From positions 806,001-870,000 of the forward strand of contig CAWAGG010000001.1 of NCBI GenBank assembly GCA_963781595.1: a DNA stretch of 64,000 nt, written 5' to 3'. This document shows positions 8,319 to 16,577 of the stretch, piece by piece. The position numbers and the translations under genes are program-made. The notes below the pieces were generated by a model that saw only the letters and a program-made list of their open reading frames with translations, was not told the origin of the DNA and did no database searches. The first letter of the stretch is position 1, and every line of letters starts with the position of its first letter. The stretch comes from JBEDUK01 sp963781595 (lineage in GTDB: Bacteria > Actinomycetota > UBA4738).

Positions 8319-9817
8319 CGCGATCGCTCCCTCGGTCGTTCGACCAGGTCGAGCCTGCGCGCGAGGTCCGACCGCATCACGTGGTTCGGGTCGAGCCGCG
8401 AGCGGATCTCTCGCCACCGGTCCAGCTCGGGATACATCTCCCGGAGCAGGGCCGGACGGAGCCTCGCGTCCTTCGACAGGTACACGCGTCCGCGGGCGTC
8501 GGCCACGAGCCGGTCGAACCCGTCGAGGATCGGGGCCAGCCCCTCGGTCCGCGCGGGGATGTCGAGCGCGAGCGTCCACCCGGCGACCGGGAACGACAGC
8601 AACCCGCCGCCCGGTCCGAACCGCTTCAGCACGGTGAGGAACGACGGGCACCCCGACGCGGTCAGCGTCTCCAGCACGCGACGAACGGTCGACTCCGCGC
8701 CGAACGGCACGACGAACTGGTACTGGACGAAGCCGCGCGAGCCGTACATCCAGTTCCAGTTGCGCACGCCGTCCAGTGGATGGAAATACGCGGCGAACGG
8801 GATCGGACGCCCGAGCTCCGAACGAGGAGCCTTGCGGAACCACGCCTCATTGAACGCCCGCGCGGTCGACGGCCCCAACGCACGGCCCGGCACGCCCCGG
8901 GGGACCGACAACCGGACCGCGGGCGCGAAGCGGGGCGGCTGGCGGCGCTGGCGGTCGGTCAGTTCGGCCACGGCCGCGTGATCGCCCCGGGTGAGGACCG
9001 CGCGGCCGAGCTTCGACCCCGACGCCAGACAGTCGATCCACGCGACCGAGTACCGGTACCGATCGTCGGAGGACGCCATCCGGGCCATCGCGTCGTCCAG
9101 GTCCTGCGCGCGTTCGGTGTCGACGCGGATCCAGGCCGTGTCGATCCGGAGCAACCGGATCGTGGCCTCGAGGATCACGCCGGTCAGTCCCATCCCGCCC
9201 GCGGTCGCGCGGAACATATCCGGCGCCTGGTCCGACGTCAGGGGCCGGATCTGGCCGTCCGGGGTGAGCAGGCTGAGGGACATGACGTGGTCGGCGAACC
9301 CGCCGTCGCGGTGGTGGTTCTTCCCGTGCACGTCGCTCGCGATCGCGCCGCCGACCGTGACGAACCGCGTGCCGGGCGTGACGGGCAGGAACCAGCCGAA
9401 CGGGACGATCAGGCGCAGGAGCGCGTCGAGGCTGATGCCGGCACCGACCGTGACGGTCCCGGCTTGGAGGTCGAGTCGGCGGACGTCGCCGAGGCCGTTC
9501 ATGTCCAGCACGCGGCCGCCGGCGTTCTGCGCGGCATCGCCGTAACTGCGACCGAGCCCGCGCGCGATGATGCCCCGGCTCGAGGCGCCAGTGCGGATCG
9601 CCGCGATCGCCTCGCCCTCGCGATCCGGCTCGAGGACGAACCCGAGCGTGGGCGCCGTTCGGCCCCATCCGGTCAGCAGGCGCGGCGTTCCGGCGAAGCG
9701 GGCCGGAGCGGTGGGAGCGAACGGCGAGGAGGCGGACGGGGCGGGCCGCTCCCTGGACGAGGCCAGCGGCGGCGATGCCGAGCCCGCCTCAGCGACCAAA
9801 GGAGACCCCGCATCCAT
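8315..9817 (-). CDS. dprE1: Decaprenylphosphoryl-ribose 2-oxidase, DprE1-like
   Basis: VAO-type FAD oxidoreductase of 500 residues that oxidises the C2 hydroxyl of decaprenylphosphoryl ribose. The FAD-binding stretch RGLGRSYGDAAQNAGG lies near residue 87, the conserved HGKNHHRDGG loop near 165, and the lysine motif YLSKDARLRP near 452. About 45 extra N-terminal residues, low in complexity, precede the conserved core (LLTGWGRTAP), so a later start is possible; none has a convincing ribosome site. At the position of the M. tuberculosis cysteine targeted by benzothiazinones (WNICVDFP) this protein has WTLALDIP, i.e. Ala417. It overlaps ubiA by 29 bases and dprE2 by four. Confidence 0.9.
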   Translation of the reverse strand: MDAGSPLVAEAGSASPPLASSRERPAPSASSPFAPTAPARFAGTPRLLTGWGRTAPTLGFVLEPDREGEAIAAIRTGASSRGIIARGLGRSYGDAAQNAGGRVLDMNGLGDVRRLDLQAGTVTVGAGISLDALLRLIVPFGWFLPVTPGTRFVTVGGAIASDVHGKNHHRDGGFADHVMSLSLLTPDGQIRPLTSDQAPDMFRATAGGMGLTGVILEATIRLLRIDTAWIRVDTERAQDLDDAMARMASSDDRYRYSVAWIDCLASGSKLGRAVLTRGDHAAVAELTDRQRRQPPRFAPAVRLSVPRGVPGRALGPSTARAFNEAWFRKAPRSELGRPIPFAAYFHPLDGVRNWNWMYGSRGFVQYQFVVPFGAESTVRRVLETLTASGCPSFLTVLKRFGPGGGLLSFPVAGWTLALDIPARTEGLAPILDGFDRLVADARGRVYLSKDARLRPALLREMYPELDRWREIRSRLDPNHVMRSDLARRLDLVERPRERSR

Positions 9818-10745
9818 AGACAGCGAGCCACGCGAGTCCCAGGCCCAGCAGCGACGCGTCGCCGAGCAGCACGTCCTCCGGTGCTCCGCCGCGGCCGGTC
9901 TCGAGCAGGAGCCCGTACCGGAGGACGGCCAGGACGAACGGGATCGCGGAGAGCTCGCTCCACGGTACGTGATGGGCGGCGTGCGGCTGGGCGAACGCCC
10001 ACAGGCAGTACGCGGCGATCGTCACCGCGGAAGCGAGCATCCAGACGTACCGCAGGTACGCCGCGGTGTACTCCTGCATCGGGCTGCGCGCCTCCGACAG
10101 CCGGTCGCCGAAGGCATCGAACTCCGCGTATCGCTTGCCGGCGACGATGAACAACGCGCCGAACGACACGAGGATCAGGAACCATTGGGACAGCCCGACG
10201 TCGGTCGCGACGCTCCCCGCGACCGCTCGGATCACGAAGCACGCGGCCACGACGGCGATGTCGAACACGGCGACGCCTTTGAGGGCGAACGTGTACGAGG
10301 CGACCAGGCAGACGTAGACGGCCAGCGACACGACCACGCCCACGCCGACGAGGGCGGCCACGGCGAACCCGGCCACGAGGCACACCGCGGCCACGACCGC
10401 CCCAGCGCGCGGCGAGACGATCCCCGCGGCGATCGGGCGGGTTCGGCGCACCGGATGCGTGCGATCCGAGGACGCGTCGACGATGTCGTTCAGCAGGTAT
10501 CCGGCGCTCGCGACCAGACAGAACGCGACGAAGGTGAGCGAGGCGCGGGCGAGGACGTCCCGGTGCAGCAGCATGCCCCCCGCCCCGGCCGCCGCGAAGA
10601 CCAGCGCGTTCTTGGCCCATTGCTTGGGACGGAGCGACCGCACGATGGCGGCCGCGAACGCGCCCTCGCCGCGCACGCGTCGGACCCGTGCATGCACCGG
10701 TCGCGTGGCCCCGGCCGTCGGCAGTTCGGGTTCGACGATCCGCAT
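9789..10745 (-). CDS. ubiA: Decaprenyl-phosphate phosphoribosyltransferase (UbiA superfamily)
   Basis: Polytopic UbiA-superfamily prenyltransferase of 318 residues with about nine membrane segments. It should transfer 5-phosphoribose from PRPP to polyprenyl phosphate, the first committed step to the arabinofuranosyl donor. The first Asp-rich motif reads NDIVDASSDRTHPVRR and is followed by RPIAAG; the LRPKQWAKN entry and LFIVAGKRYAE segment match this subfamily rather than quinone-pathway UbiA. ATG 10745 opens the operon ubiA-dprE1-dprE2-glycosidase. Bases 10746-10871 upstream must hold its promoter, but no clear box is visible. Confidence 0.88.
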   Translation of the reverse strand: MRIVEPELPTAGATRPVHARVRRVRGEGAFAAAIVRSLRPKQWAKNALVFAAAGAGGMLLHRDVLARASLTFVAFCLVASAGYLLNDIVDASSDRTHPVRRTRPIAAGIVSPRAGAVVAAVCLVAGFAVAALVGVGVVVSLAVYVCLVASYTFALKGVAVFDIAVVAACFVIRAVAGSVATDVGLSQWFLILVSFGALFIVAGKRYAEFDAFGDRLSEARSPMQEYTAAYLRYVWMLASAVTIAAYCLWAFAQPHAAHHVPWSELSAIPFVLAVLRYGLLLETGRGGAPEDVLLGDASLLGLGLAWLAVYGCGVSFGR

Positions 10746-10871
10746 CGCCGACCATCGTGAGGGTCGAAGGATCGGATCCGGGCCTCGGAACCGCGATACG
10801 ACGCCGTTCTTACTGAGTCCGAACCGTCTTCTGACCGCGCTGCGACAGGTGCGGGCGCGCGAGCCGTTCGG

Positions 10872-12011
10872 TCAGCCGAGGCCGTGGTCGCGGAAGTACG
10901 CCTCGACGGACGGCACGATGTCGATCACGTAGCGCCCGCCGGCGCAGCCGTGGCACCAGGCCGACGCGTTGATCGCCAGCGCGGTCGTCATCGGGTCGTC
11001 GCAGTTCGCCAGCCCGTCAAGGATCGCCCCGTACCCGTACGAATCCTTGCCCAGGCGGAGCGTCTCGATCGTCGCCTGGAGGCCCTGCTCCAGGGACACG
11101 TAGTTCTTGACGCCGACGCTGTTGAAATCGGTCGCGCCGGGCATGTCGTGGGTCGTCGCCAGCGGGTTCCACCGGGCCTTCGTGAACTCGGCGGTCTCCC
11201 AGGCGATGATCACGATGCGGTCGTTCACGCACACCCGGTCGCGCAGCCGGGCGAGCAGCAGCTTCGACCATCCGTCGAAGGACTCGAAGGACGAACCGTG
11301 CCGCGCCTGGTCCAGGGCCCGCTGCTCCTCGCGATCGAGCCGCCCCTGCAGCGCCGAGACCGTCGACACGAGATCCCTGCGGGCGTCCGAGAGGTCCTGC
11401 AGCGCGGCCGCCTGCACCGCGAACGTCGCCGCGACGGCCTGCTCCTGCGTGCCCATCGTCGCGACGATCGCGCCCTGCGAGCGGAGCAACCGCGCCTGCG
11501 TGGTTCGGAGCCCGTCCAGGCGTCCCGCGACCCGCGCCGTCGCGCGGCCGAGTTCGGCATCGGACGCCGTGAGCGAGTCGACGAACCCGACCCGATCCGC
11601 CAGCTCGCCGGCGGTCGACGCGCCGAGGACGATCGCGAGGCCTTCCTGCGGGCCGAACATGTAGGCGTTCACCGCCCGGGCATCGAGCCTCGCCTGGATC
11701 GCCCCGTAGGCCGCCTGCGTGTCGCGCAGCCGGATGTCCAGGTCGACCAGCTGCCCCTGGATCCGGGCCTGCTTCTGGCGCGCGACGTCCAGTTCCGTCA
11801 GCGACCTCAGGAGTTGGGCGTGCGCCGTGTCGACGGCGCGGGCTCGTTCCGCGATGCGTGCCTCCAACGCGTGGAGACGATCCTTCGCCGAGCGGAGCTT
11901 CTCGCCGGTCGACGGCGACCCGATCGCCGAGGCGGCGGGCAGCACGAGCGCTGCGGCCAGCAGGAACGTGCCGAACACCGCCGCTACCCTGGTCGGTCGA
12001 TGCCGTGCCAT
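10872..12011 (-). CDS. Secreted coiled-coil protein with PcsB-like N-terminus and lysozyme-like tail
   Basis: A 379-residue exported protein. A signal peptide (about residues 1-30, ending PAASA) is followed by a long Ala/Arg/Gln-rich coiled coil to about residue 240, like the N-terminal domain of PcsB/RipC-type cell-wall hydrolase partners. The last 120 residues (from RIVIIAWETAEFT through NPLATT and YGYGAI to SAWCHGCAGG) form a compact domain whose AWE and NPL motifs recall transglycosylase/lysozyme folds; this part is inference. I start at ATG 12011 (MARHRPT), with GAGGTGG about 10 bases upstream, not at the longer frame. It probably acts in peptidoglycan remodelling at division. Confidence 0.65.
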   Translation of the reverse strand: MARHRPTRVAAVFGTFLLAAALVLPAASAIGSPSTGEKLRSAKDRLHALEARIAERARAVDTAHAQLLRSLTELDVARQKQARIQGQLVDLDIRLRDTQAAYGAIQARLDARAVNAYMFGPQEGLAIVLGASTAGELADRVGFVDSLTASDAELGRATARVAGRLDGLRTTQARLLRSQGAIVATMGTQEQAVAATFAVQAAALQDLSDARRDLVSTVSALQGRLDREEQRALDQARHGSSFESFDGWSKLLLARLRDRVCVNDRIVIIAWETAEFTKARWNPLATTHDMPGATDFNSVGVKNYVSLEQGLQATIETLRLGKDSYGYGAILDGLANCDDPMTTALAINASAWCHGCAGGRYVIDIVPSVEAYFRDHGLG

Positions 12012-12100
12012 CACTCGTCCACCTCGGTACGAACGCACCGTTCGACCCATCGGCGGATGCGCGTGGGCCCTTGACCGGCACCGGGTAGGCTGCCGCGCTG

Positions 12101-12766
12101 ATGAGCGCTTCGACCCCCCACGCCGCCGGCGCCCTGATCGTCGACTTCGGCGGCGTGATGACGATATCGGAGGGGCACGTGTTCGACGCCTTCTGCAGGG
12201 ACACGGGCGCCGATCCCCACCGCCTGCGGGCGGTCGCGATGGCGGCGTTCGACGGGACCGCTCCGGACGGGCTCGTCGCTCGCCGGGAACGCGGCGAGAT
12301 CACGCTTTCCGCGTTCGAGCTCGCCCTCGCGTCCATCCTCTCGGAGGGACTCGCGCGTCCGATCGAACCGGAAGGCCTGCATACCAGTCTGTTCGCGTCC
12401 GAACGGATCGACGAGGACATGGTGGGTGCGGTCCGCGCCGCCCGTGCCGCGGGGATCGCGACCGCGATGCTGTCGAACACGTGGGGCGATGGCGCCGAGC
12501 AGGAGGCGCTGGGGGAGCTGTTCGACGTGGTGATGCTGTCGGGCCGGGTCGGGATGCGCAAGCCCGAGCCGCGGTTCTTCCTGGCGGCGGCCGCGGCGCT
12601 CGCGGTGGAGCCGGGCGCGTGCGTCCTCGTCGACGACATCGAGGCGAACGTCGACGCCGCCGCCCGGCTCGGGATGGAGGGACTGCTGCATACGGACGCC
12701 GCGACGACGATCCCCCGGCTCGAGCGCGTCCTGTCCGTTCCCCTGGGTCGACCCGACGGCGATTAG
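12101..12766 (+). CDS. HAD-superfamily hydrolase
   Basis: Haloacid-dehalogenase-type phosphatase of 221 residues. Motif I is VDFGGVMT near residues 15-22 (nucleophile Asp; the usual second Asp is Gly, as in the YihX-like branch), motif II is AMLSNT near 125, the lysine motif is GMRKPEPRFF near 150 and motif IV is LVDDIEANVDAA near 177. A helical cap occupies residues 25-100. It is divergent from the coiled-coil gene and followed 13 bases later by a membrane protein on the same strand. Substrate unknown; sugar phosphates are common for this branch. Confidence 0.85.
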   Translation: MSASTPHAAGALIVDFGGVMTISEGHVFDAFCRDTGADPHRLRAVAMAAFDGTAPDGLVARRERGEITLSAFELALASILSEGLARPIEPEGLHTSLFASERIDEDMVGAVRAARAAGIATAMLSNTWGDGAEQEALGELFDVVMLSGRVGMRKPEPRFFLAAAAALAVEPGACVLVDDIEANVDAAARLGMEGLLHTDAATTIPRLERVLSVPLGRPDGD

Positions 12767-12779
12767 GCTCCGCACCAGC

Positions 12780-13637
12780 ATGCGGCCGACGGAACGCACC
12801 GAACGCGAGGAAGGGACCCATACCCGTCGGACGGGACGCGCCATGCGAACCGTCTTCACGGTCGGGTCGGTCTTCGTCGGGGTCGCGGGCATCCAGCTGT
12901 TCGTCCTGGCGGATCACACCGATCGGCTGTTCGCCTGGACGATCGCGGTCCCGCTGACGGCGGCGTTCCTCGGCGCGTTCTACTGGACGGCGCTCGTGAT
13001 CGCCGCCGGGTCGTGGCGGGAGGAGGCATGGGCGAACGCACGCGTGGCGATCCCCGGCGTGTTCGTCTTCCTCGTGCTGACGCTCGTCGCGACGCTCCTG
13101 CATCTGTCGGCGTTCCACCTCCACGACCCGCGGCTGACGGCGAGGGTGGCCGGGTGGGCGTGGCTCGTCGTCTACGTCGCGGCGCCGTTCCTACTCCTGG
13201 CCGCGTGGATCGCCCAGCTGCGCGAACCGGGCGTGGACCCTGCGCTGACCGAACCGCTTCCCCGCTGGTACCTCATCGCCCTTGGAACGCAGGCCGTGCT
13301 CATGCTCGGCGTCGGCGCGGCGTTGTTCCTCGTACCCGATTCCGCCCGAACGCTGTGGCCCTGGCCGCTGACGCCGCTGACCGCGCAGGCGAGCGCCGCG
13401 TGGCTGATCGCGGACGGTGTGGTGGTCGCCGCGGCGATCGTCGAACGGGATCGGCGGAGGATCCGGCCGGCCGCGGCCGGGTACGCAGCGCTCGGCGTCC
13501 TGCAGTTCGCCGTCCTCGCCCGCTACGGCTCGACGGTCCGTTGGGGGTCTCCCGCGGCATGGATCTATGTCGCGGCCCTGATCGCGGCGATCGTCCTCGG
13601 CGGGTACGGCTGGCTCCGCCGCCCGGTCCGCACCTGA
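12780..13637 (+). CDS. Polytopic membrane protein of unknown function
   Basis: A hydrophobic protein of up to 285 residues with about eight predicted membrane segments. Examples are FTVGSVFVGVAGIQLFVLA near the start, VAIPGVFVFLVLTLVATLL, WLVVYVAAPFLLLAAWIA and IYVAALIAAIVLGGYGWL at the end. No transporter or enzyme motif is recognisable. Two starts are possible: ATG 12780, with a charged 21-residue leader, or ATG 12843 (MRTVFTV), directly before the first membrane helix; neither has a good ribosome site, so the N-terminus is uncertain. It probably shares a transcript with the HAD gene 13 bases upstream. Confidence 0.7.
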   Translation: MRPTERTEREEGTHTRRTGRAMRTVFTVGSVFVGVAGIQLFVLADHTDRLFAWTIAVPLTAAFLGAFYWTALVIAAGSWREEAWANARVAIPGVFVFLVLTLVATLLHLSAFHLHDPRLTARVAGWAWLVVYVAAPFLLLAAWIAQLREPGVDPALTEPLPRWYLIALGTQAVLMLGVGAALFLVPDSARTLWPWPLTPLTAQASAAWLIADGVVVAAAIVERDRRRIRPAAAGYAALGVLQFAVLARYGSTVRWGSPAAWIYVAALIAAIVLGGYGWLRRPVRT

Positions 13638-13708
13638 TCGGACGCGCGCGGGTCGAGGACCGTGTTTTCGACATCTCGTCCCGTAGCGTGCCTGCCGCGC
13701 GGTCGGCC

Positions 13709-13718
13709 ACCTTAAGGT
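13709..13718. promoter_or_regulatory. CTTAAG palindrome upstream of the first glycine-rich gene
   Basis: ACCTTAAGGT is a perfect ten-base palindrome 61 bases before ATG 13780, followed closely by CGCCCGAAGG. The paralogous gene has the same arrangement at 15192-15203. In this GC-rich window TTAA is very rare, so the conservation suggests a regulator or promoter site shared by the pair. Confidence 0.45.
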
Positions 13719-13779
13719 CGCCCGAAGGCCGCTCCTCATCCTTCCTTGGACGAACGATCGACGGTCAGGAGGGAGCGCC

Positions 13780-15080
13780 ATGGCCGCTGTACGATGAGGT
13801 CGAAGCGGACCGGGGTCCGGAGAGCCGGACGAGAAGGGAGGTCCTCGCCGCGCTCGCCGGAGCGGCTGGAGCCCTGGTCGCCGGGTCGCTGGGAGCCACG
13901 CCGGCCGAAGCCACCCAGGGCCAGCCCGTGGTGGCGGGCGCGAACAACTCCGAAACGACCGCGACGACGGTAACCAACCTGGGCAACGGGCACGGGCTGG
14001 TCGGGGTGGGCGGGACCGGAGGCGATGGGGTCCGCGGGACAGGCGGCCCGACCGGCGCAGGCGTGTCCGGCGTCGGCATCGCGGGCGTCAAAGGCACCGG
14101 CGCTGCAGCCGGCAACACCGGCGTGTCCGGGATCGGCGGAAGCGGCGGCGTGGGTGGTACCGGTGTCCAGGCGCAGGGCGGCACGCCGGACGGGTACGGG
14201 GTTTACGCCGTCGGCGGGGGACAGGGTCCCGGCGTCCGAGGCATCGGCGGCGACGCCAACGGAGTAGGCGTGCACGGCGACGGAGGGGACCCGAACGGCG
14301 TCGGTGTGACCGGTTACGGCAAGGGCACCGGGGTCGGAGTAGTGGGCTGGGGCGGCTTCGTCGGCGCGGCCGGTGTGTTCGCCGCTGGAGGGGCGAGCAA
14401 CGGACCGGGCGTGTTGGGCTATGGACAGGGCAGCGCGACTGGCGTGACCGGCGGCGGGGGGAACGCGAGCGGCACCGGCGTCACCGGGTCCGGCGGGTCC
14501 CCTGATGGCCTCGGGGTCGTCGGGATGGGAGCCGGGGCGGGGGTGGGCGTGCGTGGCTTCGGCGGATCCACCGGCGGCGACGGCATCCACGGCATCGGCG
14601 GCGGAAGTGCGGGCGCCGGCGTCCGAGGCACCAGCCACGGTTCGAGCCCGGGCGTCGTGGGAGAGGGCGGCCCTACCGATGGCGACGGGGTGCGCGGTGT
14701 CGGCGGCGGAAGCGCTGGCTCGGGTGTGGTCGGGAACGGCAAGGGCTCTGGTTTCGGTGTGCGGGGCGCGACCGCGAGCGCAGCCGGCGTCGGCGTCGTG
14801 GCCCAGAACACGGGGGGCGGGCTCGCGATGCGGGTCGACGGACCGGCGTCCTTCGTGCGCTCCGGCACGGTCACGATCGCCGCTCCAGCGAAGTCGGCCA
14901 CGGGTGACCGTGCCCGGCGGGGTGAGCGCCTCGGCGTTCGCGCTCGCGACCCTGCAGAGCAACATCAAGAAGACGTTCATCGCGGCGGCCGTGCCGAACA
15001 GCGGGAACGGAACCGTCACGATCTTCCTGAGCAAGGCGCCGCCGGGGACGGCGACCGTGGGGTGGTTCGTGATCGGGTAG
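13780..15080 (+). pseudogene. Frameshifted Tat-exported glycine-rich repeat protein (paralogue 1)
   Basis: Homologue of the intact gene at 15262. The frame encodes a twin-arginine signal (TRREVLAALAG, ending PAEA), a long run of GVxGxG-type repeats and a conserved C-terminal domain finishing VGWFVIG. Two breaks are visible. ATG 13780, with GGAGGGAG in front, reads only five codons before TGA; one surplus base near 13789 would join it to the main frame. A surplus G in the GGG at 14902-14904 separates KSAT from VTVPGGVSASAF. Both repairs remove one base and restore close alignment to the paralogue, so the gene is either newly inactivated or mis-assembled. If functional it would be a surface or matrix protein. 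Confidence 0.75.
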
Positions 15081-15191
15081 TCCGCGCGCCGGATCCTCCC
15101 TCAAATAGACCCGGATGGTTCTCGCGATCCTTGCACGGAATGAGCGATCGGCGATCTCCACCCCCACGGCTCTGGCCGGCTTCCGCGGGGC

Positions 15192-15203
15192 CGCCTTAAG
15201 GCG
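15192..15203. promoter_or_regulatory. CTTAAG palindrome upstream of the second glycine-rich gene
   Basis: CGCCTTAAGGCG is a perfect twelve-base palindrome 58 bases before ATG 15262, followed by ACCCGAAGG. It matches the site upstream of the first paralogue in core, spacing and flanking CCCGAAGG, while the spacer sequence differs, so it is more conserved than its surroundings. Confidence 0.45.
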
Positions 15204-15261
15204 ACCCGAAGGGAGGGAACGACACTCGCCAGGACCGATCGCGATCTCGAGAGGAGGGTCC

Positions 15262-16530
15262 ATGTCCACGTCGCATGATGAGCGGCCCATCGACGAACGG
15301 GCAACGCATCGAACGAGACGCGAGGTGCTCGCCGGAGCCGCCGGCGCGATCGGAGCGATGGTGGCGGGCTCGTTGGTCGCGACGCCGGCCGAGGCCACGC
15401 AGGGTCAGCCCCTGATCGCGGGCCAGACGAACACGGCGACCAACCAGACGTGGTTGAAGAACACGGGAACCGGCAACGGGTTCGAGGTCTGGGGCTCACC
15501 CACGGAGAACAGCGTCGGGCTGACCGCCACCGGCGGCGGAGCTGAGGGCGACGGGATCATCGCCTTCGCGAGCGGGACCGGCGCCGGCGTGATCGCCTAT
15601 GCCGGTGAGGACGGCGGACACGGGATGGAGGCGTTCGGTACCGGGGGCGGGTTCGGCCTCTTCGCGTCGGGCGGGCCTTCCGACGGCATCGGCATCCGCA
15701 CCAACGGTGGGGGGAGCGCCGAAGGCCTCAACGGCGTCGGAGGTGTCTCGGGTGGGACGGGGGTGGTCGCGGAGGGCGGTGGCTCGAACGGGATCGGGTT
15801 GAAGGCCATGGGAAAGGGTTCGAGCCCGGGCACGTCCTCGAGCGGAGGAGCGAACGGCGGCCCTGGCGTGATCGGCACCGGAGGGGCGCCGAGCGGGATC
15901 GGCGTGGTCGGCAACGGGATCGGCAGCGGCACAGGCGCCTACGGTATCGGCGGCTCGGCCGACGGCGACGGCGTCCACGGGATCGGAGGCGGGAGCGCCG
16001 GCACTGGCGTACGCGGGACCGGCCAGGGGTCCAGCCCGGGCGTGCTCGGCGAGGGCGGCACGGGCACGGGCGTGTACGGCATCGGCGGAACGTCGAACGG
16101 CACCGGCGTCGTCGGGAGCGGCAAGGGCATGGGCGCCGGGGTGTTCGGCATCGGTGGCCCGACCGACGGCAAGGGCGTGGTCGGCAGCGGCAAGGGGACC
16201 GGGGCCGGTGTGTTCGGCACGACCGCCAGCGCTGTCGGGACCGGCGTCGTCGCCGAGAACACGGGCGGCGGCGTGGCGCTCCAGGTGAACGGGCCCGCCC
16301 TGTTCGCGCGGGCCGGCACCGTAGTCCTCCCCGCCGGGCGGAAGTCGATCCCGGTCGGCATCCCCGGTGGCCTCAGCGCGGCGGCCTTCGCGGTCGCGAC
16401 GGCCCAGGGCAGCGTCAAGAAGGTCCACGTCACCGCGGCCGTCCCCGACCCCGGGAGCGGCACGCTCACGATCGTGCTGTCCAAGTCGTCACCGACACCC
16501 GTGACGGTCGGGTGGTTCGTGGTCGGCTGA
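15262..16530 (+). CDS. Tat-exported glycine-rich repeat protein (paralogue 2)
   Basis: A 422-residue protein. Residues 1-50 hold a twin-arginine signal (THRTRREVLAGA, a hydrophobic stretch, then ATPAEA), followed by a segment QGQPLIAG..TNTATNQT. Residues about 85-335 are a glycine-rich repeat of roughly 6-15 residue units such as GIGVVGNGIGSGTG, likely a stacked beta-structure. The last 70 residues (from KSIPVGIPGG to VGWFVVG) form a separate domain shared with the upstream paralogue. ATG 15262 follows GAGGAGGG at good spacing. Similar hypothetical proteins occur in soil actinobacteria; a structural or surface role is likely but unproven. Confidence 0.8.
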   Translation: MSTSHDERPIDERATHRTRREVLAGAAGAIGAMVAGSLVATPAEATQGQPLIAGQTNTATNQTWLKNTGTGNGFEVWGSPTENSVGLTATGGGAEGDGIIAFASGTGAGVIAYAGEDGGHGMEAFGTGGGFGLFASGGPSDGIGIRTNGGGSAEGLNGVGGVSGGTGVVAEGGGSNGIGLKAMGKGSSPGTSSSGGANGGPGVIGTGGAPSGIGVVGNGIGSGTGAYGIGGSADGDGVHGIGGGSAGTGVRGTGQGSSPGVLGEGGTGTGVYGIGGTSNGTGVVGSGKGMGAGVFGIGGPTDGKGVVGSGKGTGAGVFGTTASAVGTGVVAENTGGGVALQVNGPALFARAGTVVLPAGRKSIPVGIPGGLSAAAFAVATAQGSVKKVHVTAAVPDPGSGTLTIVLSKSSPTPVTVGWFVVG

Positions 16531-16577
16531 CGCCGAACCGTTGGGCTGGTTCGTGGTCGGCGTACCTCGAGCTTGGG

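Noticed and set aside
13900..16330. Short repeats in the glycine-rich genes considered as a CRISPR or other DNA repeat array
   Set aside because: Repeats are irregular in length, lie in frame and encode GVxGxG units behind a Tat signal, so they are protein repeats.
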